From Myxococcales bacterium (lineage in GTDB: Bacteria; Myxococcota_A; Polyangia; Nannocystales; Nannocystaceae): a stretch of 64,000 bases of DNA. Positions 34,826 through 42,788 of this stretch are shown piece by piece. Positions within the stretch are counted from its first letter, which is position 1. The number at the start of each line of letters is the position of its first letter. Both the position numbers and the translations under genes were made by a program. Under the pieces are notes generated by a model, which did no database searches, had not been told where the DNA came from, and saw only the letters and a program-made list of their open reading frames with translations. The stretch is taken from NCBI GenBank assembly GCA_020633335.1, contig JACKDU010000010.1:62001-126000 (forward strand). Direction: 5' to 3'.

Positions 34826-37174
34826 GTGGCCGAAGAGGTGAAGGCGAAGCCGCCCGCGGGCGACAAGGGCGAGAAGGAGCGGGGGCCTCGCAACCCCCGC
34901 CAGGTCCGCGCGGCCGCGACGATCCTCGTCAAGGAGGGGCGCCGGATCCTCAAGAAGCACGCCGGCCGGATCGCCCGTGAGCCGGTGGAGGCGATCCGCT
35001 CGACCCTGGCGGAGGTCGAGCGGAGCCGCGCCGCCCGCGACTGGGGCGCGCTCGAGCGCTCGACCGAGGAGCTCGACGAGCTCCTCCACACCCACGCCTC
35101 CTTCGCCCGCAAGAGCGCGCTCCGGGAGACCTTCGAGAACGTCGCGGTCGCCGTCCTGGTCGCCCTGGGGCTCCGCTCCTGCGTCTACGAGCCCTTCAAG
35201 ATCCCGAGCGGATCGATGATGCCGACCCTGCGGTCCGGCGATCACATCTTCGTCAACAAGTTCGTCTACGGGATCCAGATCCCCTTCACCAACACGGTGG
35301 TCGGCGAGAGCCTCGGCGAGATAAGGCGGGGCGACGTGGTCGTCTTCCGCTACCCGATCGACGAGAGCGAGGACTTCATCAAGCGGGTGATCGGCCTCCC
35401 CGGCGACACGATCCGGGTCGACGGCGACGCGGTGTCGATCCGCAGGGCAGGGGAGGAGAGCTTCGAAGTCCTCGAGCGCCGGCAGATCAGTGAGCCCTGC
35501 CGCGACGAGGGCGGCGAGCGCCTGGTCAGCGGCTGCGCGCTCTACGAGGAGACCCTCGACGGCCGGACCTACGTCGTCCGCTACCTCGGCGGCGACGCCC
35601 GCCTCGGGATCCAGCGGCGGAAGGGGGAGTGGCAGGTCCCCGAGGGCCGCCTCCTGGTGATGGGCGACAACCGCAACCAGAGCCACGACAGCCTGGTCTG
35701 GACGCGGACGGTCGAGGCGGTCAACGCCGACGGGCTCCTGACGATCAAGGACCTCCGCGACCTCACCGGCGAGCGCCTCTTCTCGCTCGCGCGGCCCGAC
35801 GATCCGAGCCGCCAGGATCCGAAGATCGACCACGTCGTCTACAAGGCGGATCACCGGTCGCCGCCGCACGATCTCGAGCTCGAGGTCTGGCGCCAGCCCT
35901 CGCTCGGGGCGTCGGCGATCTACGCGGCCGCGGTCGCGGCGATGAAGGATCAGGATCCGCGCGAGACCTCGTTCACCGCGATCGTCGACGCGTCGCCGCT
36001 CCACGCGCCCGGCGGCAAGCGGGCGCGGGCGCGCGAGCGGCTGATCCGCCAGGACGAGTCGATCACGGCGATGACCCTCGGCCGCGACGCCGTCGCCTTC
36101 ACCGCGGCCCTCCACCTCGGCGAGGCCGACGCGACGATCCGCCTGCGCTGCGGGGTCGCGGCCTGCCGCGACGAGGTCGAGGTGATCGAGCGCCTGGCGA
36201 CGATCCTCGCGGCCTTCGAACACAACCGCGATCAGGACGCGCGCCAGCTCCTCGAGGGCGACCGCGCGCTCCGCTACTCGCAGCACTGGACCAGCCGGAG
36301 CCCCGAGCGCTTCGTCGATCGGACCTTCCGGAGCCCGACCTCGAAGGGCGACGACGACGTCGCCGCGAGCGTCCGCCTCCGGGTCTGGCGGCAGCCGGAC
36401 GAGGGCGAGGCGATGGTCCGCGAGGCCGCGCTCATCGCCCTGGCGGGCGGCCCGGAGGCGGCCGCGGCGGCCCCGGATCTGGGCGCCGACGCCTGGCTGA
36501 GCAGCGACGACAAGCGGGTCGCGATCGTCTCGGTCGATCCCAGCGGGGTCGTCTTCGTCTTCGAGTGCGGCCGCCAGCTCTGCCGCCAGGACTCGTACGC
36601 GCTCGGCTTGGCGGGGCTCATCAACGACCGGGTGCCGGCGGCGGCCCGCGATCGCCGGGCGCTCGGCGAGCTCCTGGCCGCCAGCGATCTCGGCGATGGC
36701 TGGACCGAGGACGATCCGCCGCCGCCGCCGACGCGCTACGAGTACGACCGGATCCGCCTCGAGGGGACCGAGCGCTCGCTGCCGTACAGCGTCGCGATCT
36801 GGATCTGGCTGCGTCCCGAGGACGGCCTCGCGGCCGCGAGCAGGCGGCTCGCGGACGCGGTCCAGGGGGCCGAGCCCGATGACGCGATCGCCAGCGGCGG
36901 GTACGTCGGCGAGAGCGTCGAGTCGTACACGATGATCTTCGGGATCCCGAGCACCGACGCGCTGATCCAGATCGAGTGCCGCAAGGGGCTCTGTCCGACC
37001 CGCGACGCCGCGTCCGCGATCGCCCGGCGGGTCGCCGAGAAGGCGCTCGACCGCGACACCTTCATCGACCCCGCGGCCGAGCGACCGAGCCCCTTCGTCC
37101 CGCGTGGGAACGTGAAGGGGCGCGCCGATCGGATCTGGCTGCCGCTTCGGCGCTTCTGGTTGCCGATCCGCTAG
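34826..37174 (+). CDS. lepB: Signal peptidase I with a roughly 440-residue C-terminal extension of three repeated domains
   Basis: A 782-residue protein starting at GTG 34826 (AGGTAGGA overlaps the site). Residues 1-100 are cytoplasmic and charged; 103-119 form one membrane anchor. The peptidase domain (about 120-340) is complete: SGSMMPTL with nucleophile Ser130, FIKRVIGLPGD with general-base Lys186, and GDNRNQSHDS (280-289). Bacterial enzymes normally end here. Instead three related segments follow (about 346-461, 512-600, 652-738). Each has a VWRQP/IWLRP-like strand (W355, W521, W661), a helix, then a strand ending in CxxxxC (C442/C447, C581/C586, C718/C723) and another helix. They lie on the periplasmic side. 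The peptidase removes signal peptides; the extension is unrecognised. It is in operon with lepA. Confidence 0.9.
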   Translation: MAEEVKAKPPAGDKGEKERGPRNPRQVRAAATILVKEGRRILKKHAGRIAREPVEAIRSTLAEVERSRAARDWGALERSTEELDELLHTHASFARKSALRETFENVAVAVLVALGLRSCVYEPFKIPSGSMMPTLRSGDHIFVNKFVYGIQIPFTNTVVGESLGEIRRGDVVVFRYPIDESEDFIKRVIGLPGDTIRVDGDAVSIRRAGEESFEVLERRQISEPCRDEGGERLVSGCALYEETLDGRTYVVRYLGGDARLGIQRRKGEWQVPEGRLLVMGDNRNQSHDSLVWTRTVEAVNADGLLTIKDLRDLTGERLFSLARPDDPSRQDPKIDHVVYKADHRSPPHDLELEVWRQPSLGASAIYAAAVAAMKDQDPRETSFTAIVDASPLHAPGGKRARARERLIRQDESITAMTLGRDAVAFTAALHLGEADATIRLRCGVAACRDEVEVIERLATILAAFEHNRDQDARQLLEGDRALRYSQHWTSRSPERFVDRTFRSPTSKGDDDVAASVRLRVWRQPDEGEAMVREAALIALAGGPEAAAAAPDLGADAWLSSDDKRVAIVSVDPSGVVFVFECGRQLCRQDSYALGLAGLINDRVPAAARDRRALGELLAASDLGDGWTEDDPPPPPTRYEYDRIRLEGTERSLPYSVAIWIWLRPEDGLAAASRRLADAVQGAEPDDAIASGGYVGESVESYTMIFGIPSTDALIQIECRKGLCPTRDAASAIARRVAEKALDRDTFIDPAAERPSPFVPRGNVKGRADRIWLPLRRFWLPIR

Positions 37175-37356
37175 GCCGGAGCGCGCCAGGCGCGAGCGAC
37201 CCCCAGCCCGCGCCATCCAAACGACCGATAATGTATGTTATGTAAAGTTGCGGGTATCTGAGGAAATCTGGGCCTAGAGGCCCGTCTCGATGCCGGGCGG
37301 CCCTGGCGCGCGAACTTCGCACAGGCAGAGCCGCCGCCGCCGCGAGGAACGAGGAA

Positions 37357-39066
37357 CTACCGACGCCGGCGCCTCAAGGTCAGGAGCACCGGCACCAGCA
37401 GGAGCGCCGCGCCCCCGTCGCCGTCGCCGGCGCTCCGACAGCCGCAGCCGCCCTCGTCGACGCTCCCGAACCCCGGCGGCAGCGCCGGCATGCCGGCCCC
37501 AGTCCCGCCGCTCGATCCCGCCGACGTGTCGCCATCGCCGCTCGTTCCGCCCGAGCCGCTCGCGCTCGCCGACGCCGACGACCCGTCGCTGTCCTGGCCG
37601 CCCGTACCGGTCCCAGTCCCGCCCGGCAGCGCCCCACAGAGCGCGCTCTGATCCCCGTCGTCACAGAACGGATCGTCGATCAGGTAGATCCACGGACCTG
37701 ACCCTTTGACCATAAACGGCGCGTCACGGAGCGGCGGCCCCTCGGCGAGCGCGTCGACGGTCGCCGCCGGCCAGAGCTCGGCGGCCTCGAGATCAAGCCC
37801 CCAGCGGCCCGCGACCTCGGCGCTCGGGATCGCCCGCCGATGCTCGCCGTCGACCAGCCAGACCTCGGTCGAGCCGTCGTCGGCGCGGGCCAGGATCGGC
37901 TGCATCGCCAGATCCTCGCCGACCGGGATCACGGCGATCGCCGCGTCGCCGGGCTTCGCCAGGTCCCAGAAGGTCGAGAGCTTCCAGGCCGCGATCACCT
38001 CCGGGGTCGGGATCAGCCGGCGCACGCCCTCCGGGAGCGGCGGCGGCGGGCAGCGGAAGCTCGCGGGCGACGCGTCGATCTCCTCGGCCGGGCCGTTGCC
38101 GTCGTCGGCGGCGAAGACGTGGAGCGTGTGGTCGAGATCGTCGCGCAGGCTCATCGGCATCTCGACCGCGAAGCCGTGGGCGCACGAGCCGAGCGGCTCG
38201 CAGAGATCGTCGCGGTAGAGGTCGGCCGTGACCTCGACGCCGACGTTCTCCGGATCGCTGGGGAGGCCGTCGAAGTAGAGCGCCGCCTTGATCGACATCT
38301 CCGGCTCGTCGGGATCCTGGGCCCAGCCGAGGAGCACCTCGCAGCTCGCCTCCTCGAGCGCCCCCTGGGGCGGCTTGCCGCCGAGGCCCATCAGGATCTT
38401 GTAGGACTCGACCAGCGACATGTACGGAGGGACATAGACGAAGCCGTAGCCGGCGACGTCCATCTTGAGGTTGAAGTGGCTGTGGAGGCTGGTCGCGGTC
38501 CCGCCGAAGTGGTTCGACACCTTGTCGACGTGGGCGCCCATCGCCACCGCCTGGCCGAGCTTGACCGCGGTCTGCTCGCCGTGGAGGTAGTCGTAGCGGA
38601 TCCCGTCCTTGCCGTTGATGTAGGTCGCGTACTCGTCGGGGCTCTCGGGGATGTTGGTGACCGTCCCGTCGTGGGCGACGACCGTCCAGTGGACCCCCTT
38701 CTCGCAGGTCGAGGCCCGGATGTCCTGGCCCTGGTGGCCGATCCCGGCCGGGCAGAGCGGCATGTCCCAGCTCCGCTTCTCGCAGTAGTTGTCGTGCCAG
38801 GGGTACGAGAAGTTCCCAGGATCGCACTGCGAGCCCTTGGGGCCGTAGTAGCCGCCGATCCCGTAGACCTGCGAGCCCGGGTAGGCCGGGCCGTTCTCGA
38901 TCGGGAAGCGCATCCCCGGCGAGTAGACCTTCTCGTCCTTGCGGCCCTCGCCGGAGCCCGCGACCAGCTCACCCGGCGGCGAGTAGAAGGGCTCGGCGGC
39001 CGCGGCCACCGACGGAGCGAGGAGCGCCAGCGCGGCGACCAGGGTCGATGGTTGAACCTGTCTCAT
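37357..39066 (-). CDS. M23-type metallopeptidase with MYXO-CTERM sorting tail
   Basis: A 569-residue exported protein: signal peptide (LVAALALLAPSVAAAAEP), then an M23/LytM-like zinc peptidase domain. The ligands are His111 and Asp115 in GHQGQDI, His162, and His195/His197 in SLHSHFNL. A long second domain with paired Cys and no clear family follows (about 230-470), then a Ser/Gly/Thr-rich stretch. The C-terminus is GGCGCRSAGDGDGG, a hydrophobic helix and RRRRR, i.e. the MYXO-CTERM signal for surface sorting by a myxosortase-like pathway. M23 enzymes cut Gly/D-Ala-containing peptidoglycan cross-links. The ATG at 39066 has an ideal GGAGGTG ribosome-binding site. It overlaps the upstream lipoprotein gene by 4 bases. 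Confidence 0.82.
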   Translation of the reverse strand: MRQVQPSTLVAALALLAPSVAAAAEPFYSPPGELVAGSGEGRKDEKVYSPGMRFPIENGPAYPGSQVYGIGGYYGPKGSQCDPGNFSYPWHDNYCEKRSWDMPLCPAGIGHQGQDIRASTCEKGVHWTVVAHDGTVTNIPESPDEYATYINGKDGIRYDYLHGEQTAVKLGQAVAMGAHVDKVSNHFGGTATSLHSHFNLKMDVAGYGFVYVPPYMSLVESYKILMGLGGKPPQGALEEASCEVLLGWAQDPDEPEMSIKAALYFDGLPSDPENVGVEVTADLYRDDLCEPLGSCAHGFAVEMPMSLRDDLDHTLHVFAADDGNGPAEEIDASPASFRCPPPPLPEGVRRLIPTPEVIAAWKLSTFWDLAKPGDAAIAVIPVGEDLAMQPILARADDGSTEVWLVDGEHRRAIPSAEVAGRWGLDLEAAELWPAATVDALAEGPPLRDAPFMVKGSGPWIYLIDDPFCDDGDQSALCGALPGGTGTGTGGQDSDGSSASASASGSGGTSGDGDTSAGSSGGTGAGMPALPPGFGSVDEGGCGCRSAGDGDGGAALLLVPVLLTLRRRRR

Positions 39067-39710
39067 CGGCCACCTCCAACGCTCGCCGGGCGGGGCAAGA
39101 TCGCCAGGTCGTCGAGGAGCGCGACGAAGCCGGCGTCGCCGCTGCACTCGGGCGCCGCCGCGTCGCCGCACTCGAGATCGGCGGTGTAGGCGGTCCCGTT
39201 CTCGATCCAGGAGGCGCTGCGGATCCCCTCGTTCTCGGTGACCAGGCCGTCGACCCCGCGGATCCGCTGGTTGCCGGGGCCGCGCGGCGGCAGCTCGGGG
39301 TGATGGCGGGCGATCCGCGAGGCTTGGAGGATCACCTTGCTCCGCTGGTGACGCGCCCGGAGCGAGTGCCCGTGCTCGCCGAGATCGATGAGCCGGAGAC
39401 CCGCGAGCCAGGGGCCGGTCGGCACGAGCACCGGGGCCGTCGCCCGCTCGGCGACCCGCCGCGAGTCCGCGTCGAGCATGTCGAGGGTGACCCGGGGATC
39501 GCCACCTGTGTCCGGCCAGCGCGGGACCCGCTCGATCCGCTCGCCGCCGAGGACGATCCCGCGCTGGAGCGGACCGACGTAGCCGGGCTCTGACGGCGCG
39601 TCGACGCCTCGATGATCGGTGGCGAGGACGTCGGCCTCGGCGCGCCCGCATCCGAGGGGGACGCAGGCGCCGAGGGCCGTCGAGACGAGCGCGAGGATGA
39701 TCGGCCGCAC
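39063..39710 (-). CDS. Small lipoprotein of unknown function upstream of the M23 peptidase
   Basis: A 215-residue exported protein. The signal peptide MRPIILALVSTALGACVPLGC offers two lipobox candidates, LGAC (Cys16) and PLGC (Cys21). The mature part has a His/Arg-rich middle and two Cys near the end (LECGDAAAPECSGD). No family is recognised. The last codons overlap the ATG of the M23 metallopeptidase gene, so the two are translationally coupled and probably act together at the envelope, for instance as a regulator or partner of the peptidase. That link is inference from gene order only. tRNA-Arg lies upstream on the opposite strand. Confidence 0.65.
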   Translation of the reverse strand: MRPIILALVSTALGACVPLGCGRAEADVLATDHRGVDAPSEPGYVGPLQRGIVLGGERIERVPRWPDTGGDPRVTLDMLDADSRRVAERATAPVLVPTGPWLAGLRLIDLGEHGHSLRARHQRSKVILQASRIARHHPELPPRGPGNQRIRGVDGLVTENEGIRSASWIENGTAYTADLECGDAAAPECSGDAGFVALLDDLAILPRPASVGGGR

Positions 39711-39880
39711 AGGTAGAGGGTTTGCGCGCGATTGCGCGCTGTCAAGGCGAAATCGCTCGCCCTCCAGCGTCCCCCATCGATCTCGGGTCCCCTGCCCGAG
39801 GTGCCGTTTCCCGGCCCCCCTGCCCCACCTCCGTCGTTCGGCTTGCGCGAGCCTCGATCCCGGCAGTACAACTCCGGCGC

Positions 39881-39954
39881 GCTCGCATAGCTCAGGTGGA
39901 TAGAGCGACGGTTTCCTAAACCGTAGGCCGCAGGTTCGAGCCCTGCTGTGAGCA
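39881..39954 (+). tRNA. tRNA-Arg (anticodon CCT)
   Basis: A full cloverleaf is visible. The acceptor stem is GCTCGCA/TGTGAGC (one G-T pair), the D arm GCTC...GAGC, the anticodon stem ACGGT/ACCGT around the loop TTCCTAA with anticodon CCT at 39915-39917, and the T arm contains GGTTCGAG. The discriminator is A; CCA is not encoded. It reads AGG codons. Confidence 0.95.
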
Positions 39955-39968
39955 TCCCCGGCGCCCGC

Positions 39969-41318
39969 TCAGAACGCGCCGACGAGGCCGAGGCCAGCGC
40001 CCACGGGCGCGACCTCGAGCTTCGCGCTGCGCTTCGCCGGAGCTCGGCGCCGCTGGCCGAGGAGGCCGACCAGCGCGCCGCCCGCGAGGCCAGCGCCCAG
40101 CCCGAGCATGAAGCCGCCGCCCGCGTGGAGGCTGGCCCCGTTCGACGCGCCGAGCTCGTCGTAGCGCTGAGCCCAGGAGGTCCAGCCGGCGGTGGTCGAG
40201 GGCAGCGGCGGACCGGCTGCGCTGAGTCGATCGGCGATCGCCAGGCTGACGACACCCAGGACGGCGAGGCTCGAGCCGGCCGCGATCTCGCCGATCCAGG
40301 CGAGGCGGCGGCTCCGTCGGTCGCGGATCAGCCCGGTGAGGCCAGCCGCCGCCGCGCCGCCGCCCGCGCCCGCGAGCGCGATCCCCCAGGTCCTCGTGTT
40401 GAGCGCCCGGAAGAGGCGCTCGCCGCAGAGCGCCGCGCTCTCGGAGCACTCCCCGTGGAGGGTCCGGTCCGCGCGACGTGCGCCGACGATCGTGAAGCCG
40501 ACGCCGACCGCCGCGACCCCGCTCCCGGCGACGCCCAGGCCCACGAGGAGCGGACGGGGCACCGCCTCCTCCGCGGGCCTCGGGGGTGCCGCGACGTGGA
40601 GCTCGACCGGCGCGCCCGGGCGGAGCGTCACGGTCTCGCGGAACGCGACGTCACCGCGGACCGCGACGACCTGCCAGGTCCCGGGATCGAGCTCGACCGC
40701 GGCCTCGCCCCCTCCTTCGACGAGGGTCGGGAGGAGCGGGAGCGGCGGTCGCAGATCCGACGCGAGCGAGGGCATGTGCTCGACCCCCAGCCCGACCCCG
40801 TTGGCGTCGCCGTCGATGATGATCCGCACGCTCACCAGGTGTCCGCGGGCCTCGGCGAGCTGCCCTCGGACGTCGGCTCGAGCGTCGGCGGCGAGCTGCT
40901 CCGACGTGAGGTAGCGTTCGAGGTAGACGGCCGCATGCGCGAAGTGGCCGAGCGCGAGCCGGCTCATCGCGGCATTGTAGAGGTCTCGCGGGTCGCCGAA
41001 GTCGTCCCAGAGGACCTCGAACTCGCGGGCCGCCTCGCCGTGGCGACCCGCCCGGAGGAGCCGGAACGCGGCCTCCTCGCGATCCTTGCGTGCTCCGCGG
41101 ACGCGGGTCCCGCTCTCGCCTCGTGTGGACAGCACCTCCGCCCCGGGGTCTGCGGGCCCCACCACCTGGACCGGCTCTCCCAACGCGCTCACGAAGCAGA
41201 CAAGAGGTAGGCTGATCACGTCGGCGAGCCCGGCCAGGATTCCACCCGGCGATGTGGGATGGTAATCAACCGAGCGATCGCTGCCAAGGAGAGCCCCCGC
41301 CCACCGTGCCCGCGCCAT
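39969..41318 (-). CDS. Membrane protein with N-terminal TPR-like region, unknown function
   Basis: From ATG 41318 the protein is 449 residues; that start has a strong GGAGGCG ribosome-binding site 5 bases away. A hydrophobic stretch at about residues 34-48 (VISLPLVCFVSALGEPVQVV) is a signal peptide or anchor; a GTG at 41219 would place it at the very N-terminus. A helical repeat follows (EEAAFRLLRAGRHGEAAREFEVLWDDFGDPRDLYNAAMS), resembling one to two TPR units. Next is a beta-rich PEGA-like segment (VELDPGTWQVVAVRGDVAF, VTLRPG), then four or five hydrophobic Gly/Ala-rich helices. This TPR-PEGA-membrane layout is common in myxobacteria and has no assigned function. It ends 15 bases from the tRNA-Arg gene, convergently. 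Confidence 0.7.
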   Translation of the reverse strand: MARARWAGALLGSDRSVDYHPTSPGGILAGLADVISLPLVCFVSALGEPVQVVGPADPGAEVLSTRGESGTRVRGARKDREEAAFRLLRAGRHGEAAREFEVLWDDFGDPRDLYNAAMSRLALGHFAHAAVYLERYLTSEQLAADARADVRGQLAEARGHLVSVRIIIDGDANGVGLGVEHMPSLASDLRPPLPLLPTLVEGGGEAAVELDPGTWQVVAVRGDVAFRETVTLRPGAPVELHVAAPPRPAEEAVPRPLLVGLGVAGSGVAAVGVGFTIVGARRADRTLHGECSESAALCGERLFRALNTRTWGIALAGAGGGAAAAGLTGLIRDRRSRRLAWIGEIAAGSSLAVLGVVSLAIADRLSAAGPPLPSTTAGWTSWAQRYDELGASNGASLHAGGGFMLGLGAGLAGGALVGLLGQRRRAPAKRSAKLEVAPVGAGLGLVGAF

Positions 41319-41437
41319 GACGCCTCCGATTGATCGCTGCGCCGCCGCGGACACGCCCCCTGGGGTCCCGAGGCGCCCCGCGGCCGGCTCCCCTCGCCCG
41401 ATCCCCTACCCTTGAATTTCCCCCTCTGGAGCACTTC

Positions 41438-42523
41438 ATGCGTAGCCTCGCCTTCTCCCTGAGCGTCTCCCTCCTCGTCCTCGCCGCTTGCCCGCCGCCC
41501 TCGTCGATGGACACCGAGAGCGACTCGTCGTCGTCGTCGTCGTCCACCGATCCCTCGAGCACCGGGATCACCACCTCGACCGTGACGTCGACGACCACCG
41601 CGACCCACTCGACCACGCAGACCACGACCTCGGACTCGTCGACCACCGACTCGTCGACGACGACCGACGGCGACGCCTGCGACTACAACCTGATGTGTGA
41701 GGGCGACGAGGATCAGCTCAGCTGCCTCCACGACTGCGGCACCTGCAACTCCGACAGCACCTGCGACAACGCGACCGAGACCCCCTACTCCTGCCCCGAC
41801 GACTGCGACGCGTCCTCCTGCGACAACGACGGGATCGTCGACGCGCTCAGCGAGCAGTGCGACGACGGCAACCAGAACGACGACGACAGCTGCACCAACG
41901 CCTGCGCCTTCAACGTCTGCGGCGACGGCCACCTCTTCCTGGACGGGGGCGAGGAGTGCGACGACGGCAACGTGGTCAGCGGCGACGGCTGCTCGGCGAC
42001 CTGCGTGACCGAGCGGCGGACCGTGTTCGTCACCAGCGCCGAGTACAAGGGCAACCTCGGGGGGACCATGGGCGGCCTCAGCGGCCTCGATCTCGCCGAC
42101 AGCCTCTGCCAGAAGCTCGCCGCCTCGGCCGGCCGCAGCGGGACCTACATGGCCTGGCTCTCCGACGCCAACAAGAGCCCGTCGTCGCGCTTCGGGCTCG
42201 ACGACGCGTTTGGCGGGATCTTTGAGCTCACGGACGGGACGACGGTCGCCTCGGGGTGGACCGATCTCACCGACGGGAGCATCAGCCACGCGATCGACAT
42301 GGACGAGAACGGGAACGTCGTCGACTCGTCCGCGGTCTGGTCCAACACCAAGGTCAACGGCGCGGCCAAGGGCTCCAACCACTGCTCGGGCTGGACCTCC
42401 AACGCCCTCGACGTTGACGGCGCCTACGGAGGGACGAGCTCGGCGAGCATGGGCTGGACCGACACCGGCAAGGTCACCTCGTGCTCGGGCTCGGCCCGCC
42501 TCTACTGCTTCCAGGTGGGCTAG
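41438..42523 (+). CDS. Surface lipoprotein with DUF4215-like repeats and DUF1554-like C-terminal domain
   Basis: A 361-residue lipoprotein (signal peptide to LAAC, Cys about 18) with a long Ser/Thr linker (about 25-80). A Cys-rich region follows: CDYNLMCEGDED...CLHDCGTC, then DUF4215-like repeats ALSEQCDDGNQNDDDSC and CGDGHLFLDGGEECDDGN. From about residue 200 comes a DUF1554/endostatin-like domain: VFVTSAEYKGNLGG, LDLADSLCQKLAASAG, TYMAWLSD, and the closing SARLYCFQVG. The ATG at 41438 has GGAG at 41428-41431. A second, closely related gene follows at 42789. Architecture (lipoprotein, linker, DUF4215, head) repeats that of the 19521/20892 pair with a different head. A role as surface adhesin or binding protein is a guess. 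Confidence 0.82.
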   Translation: MRSLAFSLSVSLLVLAACPPPSSMDTESDSSSSSSSTDPSSTGITTSTVTSTTTATHSTTQTTTSDSSTTDSSTTTDGDACDYNLMCEGDEDQLSCLHDCGTCNSDSTCDNATETPYSCPDDCDASSCDNDGIVDALSEQCDDGNQNDDDSCTNACAFNVCGDGHLFLDGGEECDDGNVVSGDGCSATCVTERRTVFVTSAEYKGNLGGTMGGLSGLDLADSLCQKLAASAGRSGTYMAWLSDANKSPSSRFGLDDAFGGIFELTDGTTVASGWTDLTDGSISHAIDMDENGNVVDSSAVWSNTKVNGAAKGSNHCSGWTSNALDVDGAYGGTSSASMGWTDTGKVTSCSGSARLYCFQVG

Positions 42524-42788
42524 CGCAGACGTCTACGGACGCTCGGGGCGGGCTGGGGCGACCCAGACCCGCCCTTCGCATTTCTGTTCGTTGCGTATTC
42601 AGGGAAACAATTTGTTCTGACAGTGAACGCATTGCCCCCCAATTTCGTGAGGTCATCACCGGCAGCCGCATGTGCAAGCTGACACCGCTTGATGATCGGA
42701 CGTACCTGACCGAACATCGGTCCATCGAGCGATGATGACCTCCACACGCCACCGCAGGCGTGCCGGAGGACCGCTGAGAGCTGGGCGA
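42524..42788. other. AT-richer intergenic region with inverted repeats
   Basis: Between the paralogous lipoprotein genes lie the terminator at 42546-42574, an AT-rich patch with the inverted repeat AACAATTTGTT (42606-42616), and a second inverted repeat GACCGA-ACA-TCGGTC (42708-42722), 67 bases before the next start. Base composition is clearly lower in GC than the neighbours. It probably holds the promoter and operator of the second gene; no small gene is evident. Confidence 0.4.
42546..42574 (+). terminator. Rho-independent terminator after the first DUF1554-like gene
   Basis: GGGCGGG (42546-42552) pairs with CCCGCCC (42568-42574) and CTGGG (42553-42557) with CCCAG (42562-42566), with one bulged A and a GCGA tetraloop. 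A T-rich run, TTCGCATTTCTGTT, follows. Confidence 0.75.
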
